Shown here one piece after another: positions 33,318 to 40,657 of a stretch of DNA of 64,000 nucleotides (position 1 is its first letter; every line of letters starts with the position of its first letter). The position numbers and the translations under genes were made by a program. Under the pieces are notes generated by a model. The model was given only the letters and a program-made list of their open reading frames with translations, had not been told where the DNA came from and did not search any database. The stretch covers positions 124,001-188,000 of the forward strand of contig NZ_FXAY01000001.1 in the NCBI RefSeq assembly GCF_900177685.1. Reading direction: 5' to 3'. Source of the stretch: Agreia pratensis (GTDB lineage: Bacteria; Actinomycetota; Actinomycetes; Actinomycetales; Microbacteriaceae).

Positions 33318-34724
33318 GTGAGCACCACCTATCTCGGCCACATCTTTCACGTCGCCGGCGCCCCCACGGTTGCGGATGCGCGCGAGCACCTCGTCTCGCT
33401 TCCCGATGGCGCGCTGGTTGTCTCTGACACCGGCACGATCGAATGGATCGGCGCTGCCGCCGACCTTCCGTCGACCTTCGCCGGCGCATCCGTCGTCGAC
33501 AATAGGGGCGGATACATCGTGCCGGGCTTCGTCGACGCGCACGTGCATTTTCCGCAGACATACTCCACCGACTCGTATGGCGGCGGCCAGCTGCTCGAGT
33601 GGCTCGACAACTGCATCTTCCCGGCCGAGTCGCGGCTCGCCGACCCCGAGTTCGCCGAGCGCATCGCGCGCGATTTCACGCGTCGCCGCGTCGCCGCCGG
33701 CACGACGGCCGCCATGGTCTTCGGCTCCGCCTTTCCGCACGCTCAGGATGCGCTCTTCCGCACCACGCGCGATGCCGGGCTGCGCGTGGTGTCGGGCCGC
33801 GGCATCCAGACCGTGGGGCCGGAGTCTGCGAGCGCGTTGATCACCGGCGAGGCCGAAGCGCTCGCGCTCGTGCGCGACGAGATCGAGAGGTGGCACGCCG
33901 TCGATACCGGCGACGCGGCGACGGCGCGCATCCAGGTGGCGATCGTGCCGCGGTTCAGTCTGTCGGTGACGCGCGAGACGCTGCGTGCGCTCGGCGAGCT
34001 GTACGACGAGGTGCGCGGCGCGGGCGTGTATTTCCACAGCCATCTGAGCGAGAACGATAGCGCCGAGGGCGGAGAGATCGCCGCGGTGAAGGCGGTCTAC
34101 GAGACGGAGAGCTATCTCGACACGTATGACGGGCGGTTTCTGGCCGGGTCGCAGATGGGCGGTTCGTCACTGCTCGGGCGACGCAGCATCTTCGCGCACG
34201 CGGTGCACTGCACTGACGACGAGTTGGCCCGGCTCGCGGCGACGGGGTCGTCGATCGCGCACTGCCCGACCTCGCAGCAGTTCCTCGGATCGGGAACGAT
34301 GCCGTGGAAACGCACGACGGCTTCTGATGTGACCGTCGCCCTCGGAAGCGATGTGGGCGCGGGCGACGAGTGGCTCATCTCGCGGGTACTCAACGACGCG
34401 TTCAAGGCGCACATCAGCGAGCCCGACGACGCGAGCGTGTCGCTACACCCGGCCGAGCTGCTGTTCACCGGCACCCTCGCCGGGGCTCGGGCGCTCGACA
34501 TGGAGGAGCGATTCGGCAACCTCGACGTGGGCAAAGATGCCGACTTCCTCCTCATCGATCCCGAGCGCTGGGAGCCGCTGGCGATGCTGTTAGCGGGGCG
34601 CGTGCGCTCCGACGACGAGCAGACCGACACCGACAGGGAGCTGTTCGCGCTGCTCATGGGCCTGCGCGAGCCGGCGATCTCGGGCGTCTACGTGCAGGGC
34701 ACGCGAGCCGTCGCGCCGCAGTAG
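33318..34724 (+). CDS. guaD: Guanine deaminase
   Basis: Converts guanine to xanthine, feeding the molybdenum hydroxylase. The 468-residue amidohydrolase has 'FVDAHVHFPQTYSTDSYGGGQLLEWLDNCIFPAE', here broken over the first metal motif and the guanine deaminase-specific loop. It also has 'FHSHLSENDSAEGGEI', 'IFAHAVHCTDDEL', 'IAHCPTSQQFLGSG' and 'VALGSDVGAGDEWL', with the catalytic Asp. All metal ligands are present, unlike the amidohydrolase at 18948. The start is the GTG at 33318; the frame extends upstream into the uricase gene. Confidence 0.93.
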   Translation: MSTTYLGHIFHVAGAPTVADAREHLVSLPDGALVVSDTGTIEWIGAAADLPSTFAGASVVDNRGGYIVPGFVDAHVHFPQTYSTDSYGGGQLLEWLDNCIFPAESRLADPEFAERIARDFTRRRVAAGTTAAMVFGSAFPHAQDALFRTTRDAGLRVVSGRGIQTVGPESASALITGEAEALALVRDEIERWHAVDTGDAATARIQVAIVPRFSLSVTRETLRALGELYDEVRGAGVYFHSHLSENDSAEGGEIAAVKAVYETESYLDTYDGRFLAGSQMGGSSLLGRRSIFAHAVHCTDDELARLAATGSSIAHCPTSQQFLGSGTMPWKRTTASDVTVALGSDVGAGDEWLISRVLNDAFKAHISEPDDASVSLHPAELLFTGTLAGARALDMEERFGNLDVGKDADFLLIDPERWEPLAMLLAGRVRSDDEQTDTDRELFALLMGLREPAISGVYVQGTRAVAPQ

Positions 34725-34733
34725 CTTTTCGGA

Positions 34734-35168
34734 TCAGTTGGTCAGTTGCGCGACCGCGTCACGCACCGCCGATTCATATTGCGCACGGTTGAACTCGAAC
34801 GGACCGAAGCGTGAGTAGTCTCGGTGCTTGCGATAGGGCTGGCTGAACTCCGACCATGTCACCGTCGTGTCAGTGACGTTCACTCTGGCGCGGAGCGGCC
34901 AGCATCCCACCTCGCCGCAATCACACCCGAGAAGCCACACGTGACCGGGGCTCGGCCACTGCTTGTCCTCAAGTCCCAGGTAGTACTTCGACAGGTCCCC
35001 AAATCCAAAGTACGCCGGCACTATGCCTCCGTAACCGCCGGCTGGACTGTCATCGAGCTCCTCCTCGAACACAGCAATGAGTTCCGTCAGATCCATTCCA
35101 TCGACGAGGGGAACGAGGGAAATCGCACCGCGGTCGATCATCGTCGTCTGAAACGCCAAAGTGTTCAT
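34734..35168 (-). CDS. Conserved hypothetical protein with a CDCGExGCW motif
   Basis: A 144-residue soluble protein of no family that I recognise. The notable feature is 'WLLGCDCGEVGCWPL', three cysteines in a short stretch that could bind a metal, followed by 'VTWSEFSQPYRKHRDYSRFGPFEF'. The N-terminal half is acidic. Its coding sequence has a visibly lower GC content than the surrounding catabolic genes, which may indicate acquisition. It is convergent with guaD (nine bases apart). ATGs at 35171 and 35168 are adjacent alternatives. Confidence 0.65.
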   Translation of the reverse strand: MNTLAFQTTMIDRGAISLVPLVDGMDLTELIAVFEEELDDSPAGGYGGIVPAYFGFGDLSKYYLGLEDKQWPSPGHVWLLGCDCGEVGCWPLRARVNVTDTTVTWSEFSQPYRKHRDYSRFGPFEFNRAQYESAVRDAVAQLTN

Positions 35169-35236
35169 CACGAACTCATAGTGCCATCCCCGTCGCAGAA
35201 AGCGGATCCAGATGGGCGGCTAATCGCGCTAAAATT

Positions 35237-35296
35237 ATGAGGAGCGATTCCAGAGCGACCAACCTCCACCCGTGCGGTGGAGGTTTTCTTGTATGA
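35237..35296 (+). CDS. Possible 19-residue leader peptide before the GNAT gene
   Basis: An ATG at 35237 opens MRSDSRATNLHPCGGGFLV, whose TGA stop overlaps the ATG of the GNAT gene at 35293 (ATGA). Its last codons run through the hairpin at 35261-35285, the geometry of translation-coupled attenuators. Against it, the TAAAAT at 35230-35235 could be a -10 box, which would place the mRNA start after this ATG. Speculative. Confidence 0.25.
   Translation: MRSDSRATNLHPCGGGFLV
35261..35287 (+). promoter_or_regulatory. Hairpin with T-run sequestering the GNAT ribosome binding site
   Basis: AACCTCCACC (35261-35270) and GGTGGAGGTT (35276-35285) form a perfect 10-bp stem around the loop CGTGC, followed by T residues. 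The only Shine-Dalgarno for the ATG at 35293 (GGAGG, 35279-35283) is in the 3' arm. The structure could act as an intrinsic terminator/attenuator or block translation. Confidence 0.65.
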
Positions 35297-35799
35297 CCAC
35301 TTTCTCCTCACCCACCCTTCGAATCTCCATCGCGACCGAGGCCGACAGGCCGGTTCTCGAGCAGCTCTGGACGATGTTCCGGCACGATATGTCGGCCTAT
35401 TCTCGCGCGCTTCCCGACGAGCGCGGCCGGTTTCGCCAGGAACGCCTCGACAATGCTCTCGGTGACAGCGCGTGGCGCGCCTACGTCGTTCGGCTCGATG
35501 ACGCACCTGCCGGCCTCTGCATCATTCGCAATATCGGCTCACCCGAACTCGTCATCAACAGCTTCTTTCTCGTCAACGCTGCTCGCCGCCATGGCTACGG
35601 CCGCACCGTTGTTCGGGCGATCACGAGCGAGCATCGTGGCCGATGGGCCGTGGCGTATCAGGAGGCCAACACTGCCGCCGCCGCATTCTGGAGCGCCATC
35701 GCCGCGGAAGCGGACCCTGGCTGGACGTGCACGCGCGCGTCGCTGCCGGAGCGCCCCGATGGTCCCACCGATGTGTGGATCCGCTTCACCAGGCGATAG
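35293..35799 (+). CDS. GNAT-family N-acetyltransferase
   Basis: A 168-residue acetyltransferase. GNAT features are the N-terminal strand 'LRISIATEADRPVLEQLW' and the acetyl-CoA loop 'VNAARRHGYGRTVVRAITSEH' after 'LVINSFFLV'. The end 'RWAVAYQEANTAAAAFWSAIA' matches the usual N-x-x-A-x-x-F-Y helix. The substrate is unknown. The start is the ATG at 35293; an upstream in-frame GTG at 35272 lies inside the hairpin and is unlikely. The structured leader suggests inducible expression, as seen for some antibiotic-responsive acetyltransferases. Confidence 0.85.
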   Translation: MTTFSSPTLRISIATEADRPVLEQLWTMFRHDMSAYSRALPDERGRFRQERLDNALGDSAWRAYVVRLDDAPAGLCIIRNIGSPELVINSFFLVNAARRHGYGRTVVRAITSEHRGRWAVAYQEANTAAAAFWSAIAAEADPGWTCTRASLPERPDGPTDVWIRFTRR

Positions 35800-35814
35800 C
35801 CGAGCTGCCTGGCT

Positions 35815-36159
35815 CTAGCTGCCGCGGTAGGTCGAATACGCGAACGGGCTCAGTAGAAGCGGCACGTGATAGTGAGCCTCGCCGTCTGCCAGCTCGAACA
35901 CCACCTGCACCTCGGGGTAGAACGCCGACTGCCCGAGCGACGCGAAGTACGACTGCGTATCGAACGTGACCCTGTAACGGCCGGCCGGCACGCTCTCGGG
36001 GCCGAACTGCGAGACGCGACCATCGGCATCCGTCACCGCCTCAGCGAGTGTGACCCAGCGGTCAGCAGAGAGGTGCGTCAGGGTGACGGGAACGCCGGCC
36101 GCCGGCGTTCCCGTGGCCGCGTCGAGAACGTGGCTGGTGATGTGGCTGCGTGCGCTCAC
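35815..36159 (-). CDS. uraH: 5-hydroxyisourate hydrolase (UraH/PucM)
   Basis: Hydrolyses 5-hydroxyisourate, the uricase product, to OHCU. The 114-residue transthyretin-like protein shows 'SHVLDAATGTPAAGVPV' (first His of the active site), an internal arginine segment 'AGRYRVTFDTQSYF', 'YPEVQVVFEL' and the diagnostic C terminus YRGS. It starts with GTG at 36159, overlapping the uraD stop by GTGA, so the two successive enzymes are translationally coupled. Confidence 0.95.
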   Translation of the reverse strand: MSARSHITSHVLDAATGTPAAGVPVTLTHLSADRWVTLAEAVTDADGRVSQFGPESVPAGRYRVTFDTQSYFASLGQSAFYPEVQVVFELADGEAHYHVPLLLSPFAYSTYRGS

Positions 36160-36659
36160 TCGGCAACCTCGATGCCACGCTCGGTGAACGTCTTCTCGAG
36201 GCGAAGAAGGGCGATTTCGCGCAGCTGCTGTTCGACGATGACGAACTCCTCGTCGTCGTCGAGGCGGATGCGCCGGTTCAGCTCGGCAAGGATCTCGGCG
36301 CGACTGCGCCCGGCAGCACGGATGAGGAAGACCCGGTCGAATCTCTTCTCGTAGAGCGCATTGCCCGCGGCGATGGCCGCCGCGGTCTCGGCATCGTCGT
36401 CGCCCAGCGACTCTTGCTCTGAGCGCGAGAACATCTGCGCCGCACCCTCCCCGACGGGTTTGTCGCCGATACGCGGGTGGTCGGCGAGCGCTTGCTCGAC
36501 CTCGTCGCGGGTCAGGGGGTTCGCGGCAATTCGGCCGGCCTCGAGCAGATCGTCGACCGAGGCGAAGGGCGCTTGCTCTGCGACCTCGTCGATCCAGCGC
36601 GGAACCGCGAGGCATGCGTGCAGATCGACACGCAGATGGTCGGCAGAGTGATCGGTCAT
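36156..36659 (-). CDS. uraD: OHCU decarboxylase (UraD)
   Basis: Decarboxylates 2-oxo-4-hydroxy-4-carboxy-5-ureidoimidazoline to S-allantoin. The 167-residue all-helical protein has the family motifs 'ALADHPRIGD' (catalytic His), 'SRSEQESLG' and '[29 protein letters not shown]'. The ATG at 36659 follows AAAGG at good spacing; a GTG at 36677 is an unlikely alternative. It is divergent from the MocA-like gene. Confidence 0.95.
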   Translation of the reverse strand: MTDHSADHLRVDLHACLAVPRWIDEVAEQAPFASVDDLLEAGRIAANPLTRDEVEQALADHPRIGDKPVGEGAAQMFSRSEQESLGDDDAETAAAIAAGNALYEKRFDRVFLIRAAGRSRAEILAELNRRIRLDDDEEFVIVEQQLREIALLRLEKTFTERGIEVAE

Positions 36660-36755
36660 GACCGGCCTTTCAAACACTGTGCACCCCCGCCGTGGTGCGC
36701 GAGCGACACCGCAATTCTATTCGGCGGCACCGACAGCCGGGCCTACGATGAGGCC

Positions 36756-37376
36756 ATGTCTACAGCCGCCGCATCCGTTGTGGGGGTTGTCCTGGCAGCG
36801 GGTGCCGGAACGCGCTTCGGCAGGCCGAAGGCACTCGTCGAATCGTCCGATGGCACGTCGTGGCTGGTCAACGCGGTGCGCAGCCTGCTGGGCGGTGGAT
36901 GCGCGCCGGTGCTCGTCGTGCTCGGAGCAGCCGCCGACGAGGCCGAGGCACTGCTCCGCCGCTCCTTCTCCGACGCCGACACCGTGCGGGTCGTGCGCTC
37001 CGACGACTGGCGCTCGGGCATGGCGGCTTCGCTGCGCAGCGCGCTGGCCGCCGCGACCGGGCTCATGCCCGAGGTCGATGCCGCCGCCATCGTCACGGTC
37101 GACGTGCCGTCGCTCGGCTCGGCCGAGGTGCGGCGCCTGATCGCGCCCGAGCCGGATGCCGTGGGTCGCGACACCCTGCGCCAAGCCATATTCTCGGGTC
37201 GCCCCGGGCATCCGGTGGTCATCGGCCGCGCCCACTGGGATGCTCTGGACGGGGGCGCGACCGGCGACATCGGTGCACGCCCCTACCTCGTGCAGAACGG
37301 GGTGCGGATGATCAACTGCTCAGACCTCGGCGAGGGCAGAGACATCGACTCGCGAGACGACACTCACGAGCGATAG
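36756..37376 (+). CDS. MocA/MobA-like nucleotidyltransferase
   Basis: A 206-residue NTP transferase. It has the nucleotide-binding N terminus 'GVVLAAGAGTRFGRPKAL' and the 'DVPSLGSAEVRRLI' strand with a metal-binding Asp. It also has 'GRPGHPVVIGRAHWDAL', typical of MocA-type molybdopterin cytidylyltransferases. MocA makes MCD, the cofactor form used by many FeS-Mo hydroxylases. A role in maturing the enzyme encoded at 14058-17632 is inferred from this and from the purine context. Length and motifs are normal. Its 3' end overlaps the convergent MazG-like gene by 13 bp. Confidence 0.82.
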   Translation: MSTAAASVVGVVLAAGAGTRFGRPKALVESSDGTSWLVNAVRSLLGGGCAPVLVVLGAAADEAEALLRRSFSDADTVRVVRSDDWRSGMAASLRSALAAATGLMPEVDAAAIVTVDVPSLGSAEVRRLIAPEPDAVGRDTLRQAIFSGRPGHPVVIGRAHWDALDGGATGDIGARPYLVQNGVRMINCSDLGEGRDIDSRDDTHER

Positions 37377-37678
37377 GACGTGGAGAACAGCCTTCCGTCG
37401 AAATTACCGTGACTACGGTTCTTGGCCGCTCGCTGTTGCAGGATCTCCGCTTCGGTGATGCCCTCGTACTGCGCGAGGGCGAAAGCCACCTCAGCGAGAT
37501 CTGCCAGCTCTTCGAGTAAAGCGGCTCGACCGGCCGCATCGCGTGCTTCGCGCGCTTCCTCGAGCAGCTTCGTGCGCAGTGCGGCCGCATACTCGTCTTC
37601 GCCCAGTTCCCTCACCTCGATGTGATGCCCCAGCTCACGCACGATCTCGGGAACGCGGTCACGGATGAGTTTTCCCAT
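37364..37678 (-). CDS. MazG-like nucleoside triphosphate pyrophosphohydrolase-type protein
   Basis: A 104-residue helical protein. It begins 'MGKLIRDRVPEIV', a hallmark of phosphoribosyl-ATP-pyrophosphohydrolase-like/MazG-like small proteins, and has 'KLLEEAREA' and 'LLEELADLAEVAFAL', the acidic EExxE..D metal-binding pattern of the all-alpha NTP pyrophosphatase fold. The substrate is not known; house-cleaning of modified nucleotides is typical. The 3' end overlaps the MocA-like gene on the other strand. Confidence 0.8.
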   Translation of the reverse strand: MGKLIRDRVPEIVRELGHHIEVRELGEDEYAAALRTKLLEEAREARDAAGRAALLEELADLAEVAFALAQYEGITEAEILQQRAAKNRSHGNFDGRLFSTSYRS

Positions 37679-37779
37679 CCCGCCATTCTGCAGCCCGGAG
37701 GTACGGCTTCGCTGTCTGAGAGCCCTACCCAGCACGCCATAATCGAGTGAACCCCTGCTCGACTCCACGGAGGACCGCC

Positions 37780-38736
37780 ATGCCCGCACGCCCCTACCTG
37801 CTCGACTGCGACACCGGGGTCGATGATGCACTCGCGCTGTTCCACCTGCTGAGCGATGACGAGGTGAACCTCGTGGGCGTCTCGACCGTGTCGGGCAATA
37901 CCTCGGCTGCGCAGGCCGCAGACAACACACTGCGGTTGCTGGCTGCAGCCGGGCGCACCGACGTGCCCGTGGCCATCGGCGCTCATCACTTTCGCATGGC
38001 GGAATATGACGGAGGCGTGCCGCATATCCACGGCGACAACGGCATCGGAGGGGTCGAGCTGCCCGCGTCGCACGTCGACCCCCTTGCCGAATCGGGACCC
38101 GAGTTCATCGTGCGCATGGCCCGCCATTACCCGGGAGAGCTGCGGCTGATCGCCATCGGCCCGCTGACCAATCTGGCGCTCGCTCTCGAACTCGAGCCGC
38201 GACTTCCCGAGCTCGTCGGCGATCTCACGATCATGGGTGGGGCCGCGCTGGTTCCTGGAAACGCCTCCCCCGTCGCCGAGGCGAACATCATCAACGACCC
38301 GCACGCCGCTCAGATCGTGTTCGACGCGCCGTGGACCATCACGATGGTCGCACTCGACGCCACCATGGAGCAGCTCATCGAGTCCGACGACCGCGAGCGG
38401 CTGCGGTCGGCGCCCGGCGCGATCGCGCCGATGGTCGCCGAGATGCTGGGCGTCTACTACGACTTCTACGTCTCTGTCTTCGGGCGTCCCTGCTCCGCCT
38501 TGCACGATCCGCTGGCCGTGGCGATCAGCACGGGTGAGGTCGTTCCGACCCTCGCCCCGCTCGTGCGGGTGACGGTGGATGCGACGGACGGGCCCGGGCG
38601 CGGACAGACGATCTGCGACATGCGCGGCGTCTACAACGGCTACCCGCCGCAGAGTGGCGCGCACGTGCGTGTCGTGCTCAAGGTCGACCGCCCGTACGCT
38701 CCCCTGCTGATGGACCGGCTGCTGAGCTTCGCCTGA
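37780..38736 (+). CDS. Inosine-uridine preferring nucleoside hydrolase
   Basis: Releases free bases from ribonucleosides. The 318-residue protein has the diagnostic N-terminal 'LLDCDTGVDDALAL' aspartate cluster, 'GDNGIGG', 'LIAIGPLTNLALAL', 'MGGAAL', 'EANIINDPHAAQIVF' and the C-terminal 'LHDPLAVAI'. The start is the ATG at 37780 with GGAGGA upstream. It would supply guanine, hypoxanthine or xanthine to the purine pathway encoded around it. Base specificity is not clear from sequence. Confidence 0.9.
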   Translation: MPARPYLLDCDTGVDDALALFHLLSDDEVNLVGVSTVSGNTSAAQAADNTLRLLAAAGRTDVPVAIGAHHFRMAEYDGGVPHIHGDNGIGGVELPASHVDPLAESGPEFIVRMARHYPGELRLIAIGPLTNLALALELEPRLPELVGDLTIMGGAALVPGNASPVAEANIINDPHAAQIVFDAPWTITMVALDATMEQLIESDDRERLRSAPGAIAPMVAEMLGVYYDFYVSVFGRPCSALHDPLAVAISTGEVVPTLAPLVRVTVDATDGPGRGQTICDMRGVYNGYPPQSGAHVRVVLKVDRPYAPLLMDRLLSFA

Positions 38737-38776
38737 GAACGGGAATCCAATCCGGCGGAGGACCGTTGAAGCCAGC

Positions 38777-39427
38777 ATGACTATTCCAGGAATCACGACC
38801 ATCGGCCTCATCGGAGCCGGACACATCGGCAGCCAGCTCGCGCGACTCAGCATCGCCAGCGGGTATGACGTGGTCATCAGCAACTCCCGCGGCCCGGAGA
38901 CGCTGAGCGATCTCGTCGAGGAGCTCGGACCGACGGCTCGCGCCGCCACGGCCGAAGAAGCGGCCGCCGCCGGAGACCTCGTCATCGTGACGATCCCGTT
39001 GAAGGCCTACGAGTCGGTTCCCGTGGAGCCGCTCGCCGACAAGATCGTGATCGATACGAACAACTACTACCCGCAGCGCGACGGCAACATCGCCGAACTC
39101 GACTCCAAGTCGACCACCTCGGCTGCACTGTTGCAGAAGCACCTGCCCACCTCGAAGGTCGTCAAGGCGTTCAACCACATCGAGGCGGCGAAGCTCACGT
39201 CAGAGGCTCAGACACGCGGCACGGAGAACCGGCGCGCGCTCGTGATCTCGGGCGACAGCGGCGACGCGAAGACCATCGTCACCAGCCTCATCGACAGCTT
39301 CGGCTTCGATGTCGTCGACGACGGTTCGCTCGCGAACAGCTGGCGCGTCGAGCCCGGGACCCCTGCCTACGGACCGCGTGGAACCGTTGCGGAGATCACC
39401 GACATGCTGGCTGCCGCGACCCGCTGA
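38777..39427 (+). CDS. NADPH-dependent F420 reductase-like / NAD(P)-binding oxidoreductase
   Basis: A 216-residue Rossmann protein with 'TIGLIGAGHIGSQLARL' at the N terminus (GxGxxG), 'VVISNSRGPETL', 'DLVIVTIPLKAYESVP' and 'IDTNNYYPQRDG'. This is the pattern of the F420H2:NADP oxidoreductase-like family and its F420-independent relatives. The role is unknown. The following region has a strong terminator, so it is probably the last gene of its transcript. A GGAGGA lies upstream at slightly long spacing. Confidence 0.82.
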   Translation: MTIPGITTIGLIGAGHIGSQLARLSIASGYDVVISNSRGPETLSDLVEELGPTARAATAEEAAAAGDLVIVTIPLKAYESVPVEPLADKIVIDTNNYYPQRDGNIAELDSKSTTSAALLQKHLPTSKVVKAFNHIEAAKLTSEAQTRGTENRRALVISGDSGDAKTIVTSLIDSFGFDVVDDGSLANSWRVEPGTPAYGPRGTVAEITDMLAAATR

Positions 39428-39454
39428 CGCGAGCAGCCCCTGCACGGCCTCTCG

Positions 39455-39518
39455 AACGGGAGGAGATCTGAGCATCCGCCGCCGTATTCGGCTCGGATGC
39501 GTGAATCTCCTCCCGTTT
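39455..39518 (+). terminator. Strong intrinsic terminator-like hairpin
   Basis: The outer 13-bp arms AACGGGAGGAGAT (39455-39467) and ATCTCCTCCCGTT (39505-39517) are perfectly complementary, and the inner arms GCATCCG (39472-39478) and CGGATGC (39494-39500) extend the stem. A short T-run follows. It lies 28 bp after the reductase stop. Confidence 0.75.
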
Positions 39519-39596
39519 GCCGTTCAACCTGACAAAGAGCCGCGACGATGGGGCATCGGATCGCGTTATCTCGCGCGGCGTCTCACACTGTGACCT

Positions 39597-40070
39597 GTGA
39601 ATCGAAAAATCCGCGTTTTACACGTCGTCGGTATCGCAGTGGCGGCACAGTTGCTCGTCGGCTGTGCCGGCTCGTCTGCGCCGGCGAGCGAACCCTCATC
39701 CACGGCCACACCGACGCCCACGTCGAGTGCTGTCTCCGCCACCGAGAGTTGTGATCAATTCGGAGACGTCTTGACCGTCCTTCAGAACGCCCGCACGTCG
39801 TTCAGAGAAGGACGTACGAGCCAGCAGGAGTACTCGGGTGCGACGCGGCTGGCCGCCCGAATCCTCAGTCGCATACCGAGCGAGCCGGGCACGGCCGTCG
39901 GGAACGCTCTGACAGAGCTGCAGTCCGTGGCTCCCGCCGCCGCGGTAGGCGTCGTGGCGACGAGCTTCGACCCGGACGGGCCCGAGTGGAACGCCGCGAC
40001 CGACAAGTTCACCGCAGCGTGCAAGTCCGAAGGAGCCGAGGTCGGCGTCTCGGCGTGGACCGGAGGCTAG
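39597..40070 (+). CDS. Small secreted lipoprotein of unknown function
   Basis: A 157-residue protein with signal peptide and lipobox LVGC, lipidated at Cys23, followed by a Ser/Thr/Pro-rich linker. The mature domain has two cysteines (ESCDQF and TAACKSE) that could form a disulfide, and a helical core ('LTVLQNARTSFREG'). No family is recognised. It starts with GTG and lacks a clear ribosome binding site. It is convergent with sipW. Confidence 0.7.
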   Translation: MNRKIRVLHVVGIAVAAQLLVGCAGSSAPASEPSSTATPTPTSSAVSATESCDQFGDVLTVLQNARTSFREGRTSQQEYSGATRLAARILSRIPSEPGTAVGNALTELQSVAPAAAVGVVATSFDPDGPEWNAATDKFTAACKSEGAEVGVSAWTGG

Positions 40071-40082
40071 TTTCGTTTCTCG

Positions 40083-40655
40083 CTACTCGGCCTGCGCGGT
40101 GCGGCGACCCGATGACTGTCGCCGACGCGACAGGATGTCCTTGCCGATGAGCGCGAGGGCGTAACCGAGAAGGAGGACGCCTCCCCCGCGCACGATCCAC
40201 TCGCGATCCGTTCCGGTCGCCAGCGTGTTCGCGTAGCCCAGGAAGGGAACCGAATACCAGAGCCTGCCCTGCACTTGAGGGCCGATGACCGGCTCGGCAT
40301 CGGCCGCGCTGTTGTTGTCCCCCTTGAGGACGAAGCTGCGGGTACCGTCGGGGCCGAGGGTGATGCCGGTCACCCGGTGGCTGATGACTCCTGGCACACC
40401 GGAGTGGATCTGGTAGGTGATGACGTCGCCGATCTTGATGTCTTCGGTCGCAACCGGTTTCACGACCAGAAGAGTGCCGGGAGGAAGCCCCGGCTTCATC
40501 GAACTGGTCAGCACGGTCAGGGGCATCGCGCCAGCGAGCTTGGGAACCGCGATGACAACGACGCCGAGGGCGAGAATGACGGCGAGAAGCGACCAGCTGA
40601 GTACAGTTCCGAGAAAGCGCCAGACGCTGTCGTCGGATCGCGCGTGTGCAGCCAT
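40083..40655 (-). CDS. sipW: Signal peptidase I, SipW (ER-type)
   Basis: Membrane-bound signal peptidase of 190 residues. One N-terminal helix (about 15-40) precedes the catalytic Ser motif 'VLTSSMKPGLPPGTLLVV', and a second motif 'GVISHRV' supplies His instead of Lys. The Ser-His dyad marks the SipW/ER branch. 'VLKGDNNSAAD' follows, and a C-terminal helix (about 155-175) ends in a basic tail. It is the last gene of an operon with three secreted proteins, its likely substrates. In Bacillus SipW processes TasA and TapA. The ATG at 40655 is preferred over a TTG two codons upstream. Confidence 0.92.
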   Translation of the reverse strand: MAAHARSDDSVWRFLGTVLSWSLLAVILALGVVVIAVPKLAGAMPLTVLTSSMKPGLPPGTLLVVKPVATEDIKIGDVITYQIHSGVPGVISHRVTGITLGPDGTRSFVLKGDNNSAADAEPVIGPQVQGRLWYSVPFLGYANTLATGTDREWIVRGGGVLLLGYALALIGKDILSRRRQSSGRRTAQAE

Positions 40656-40657
40656 CG

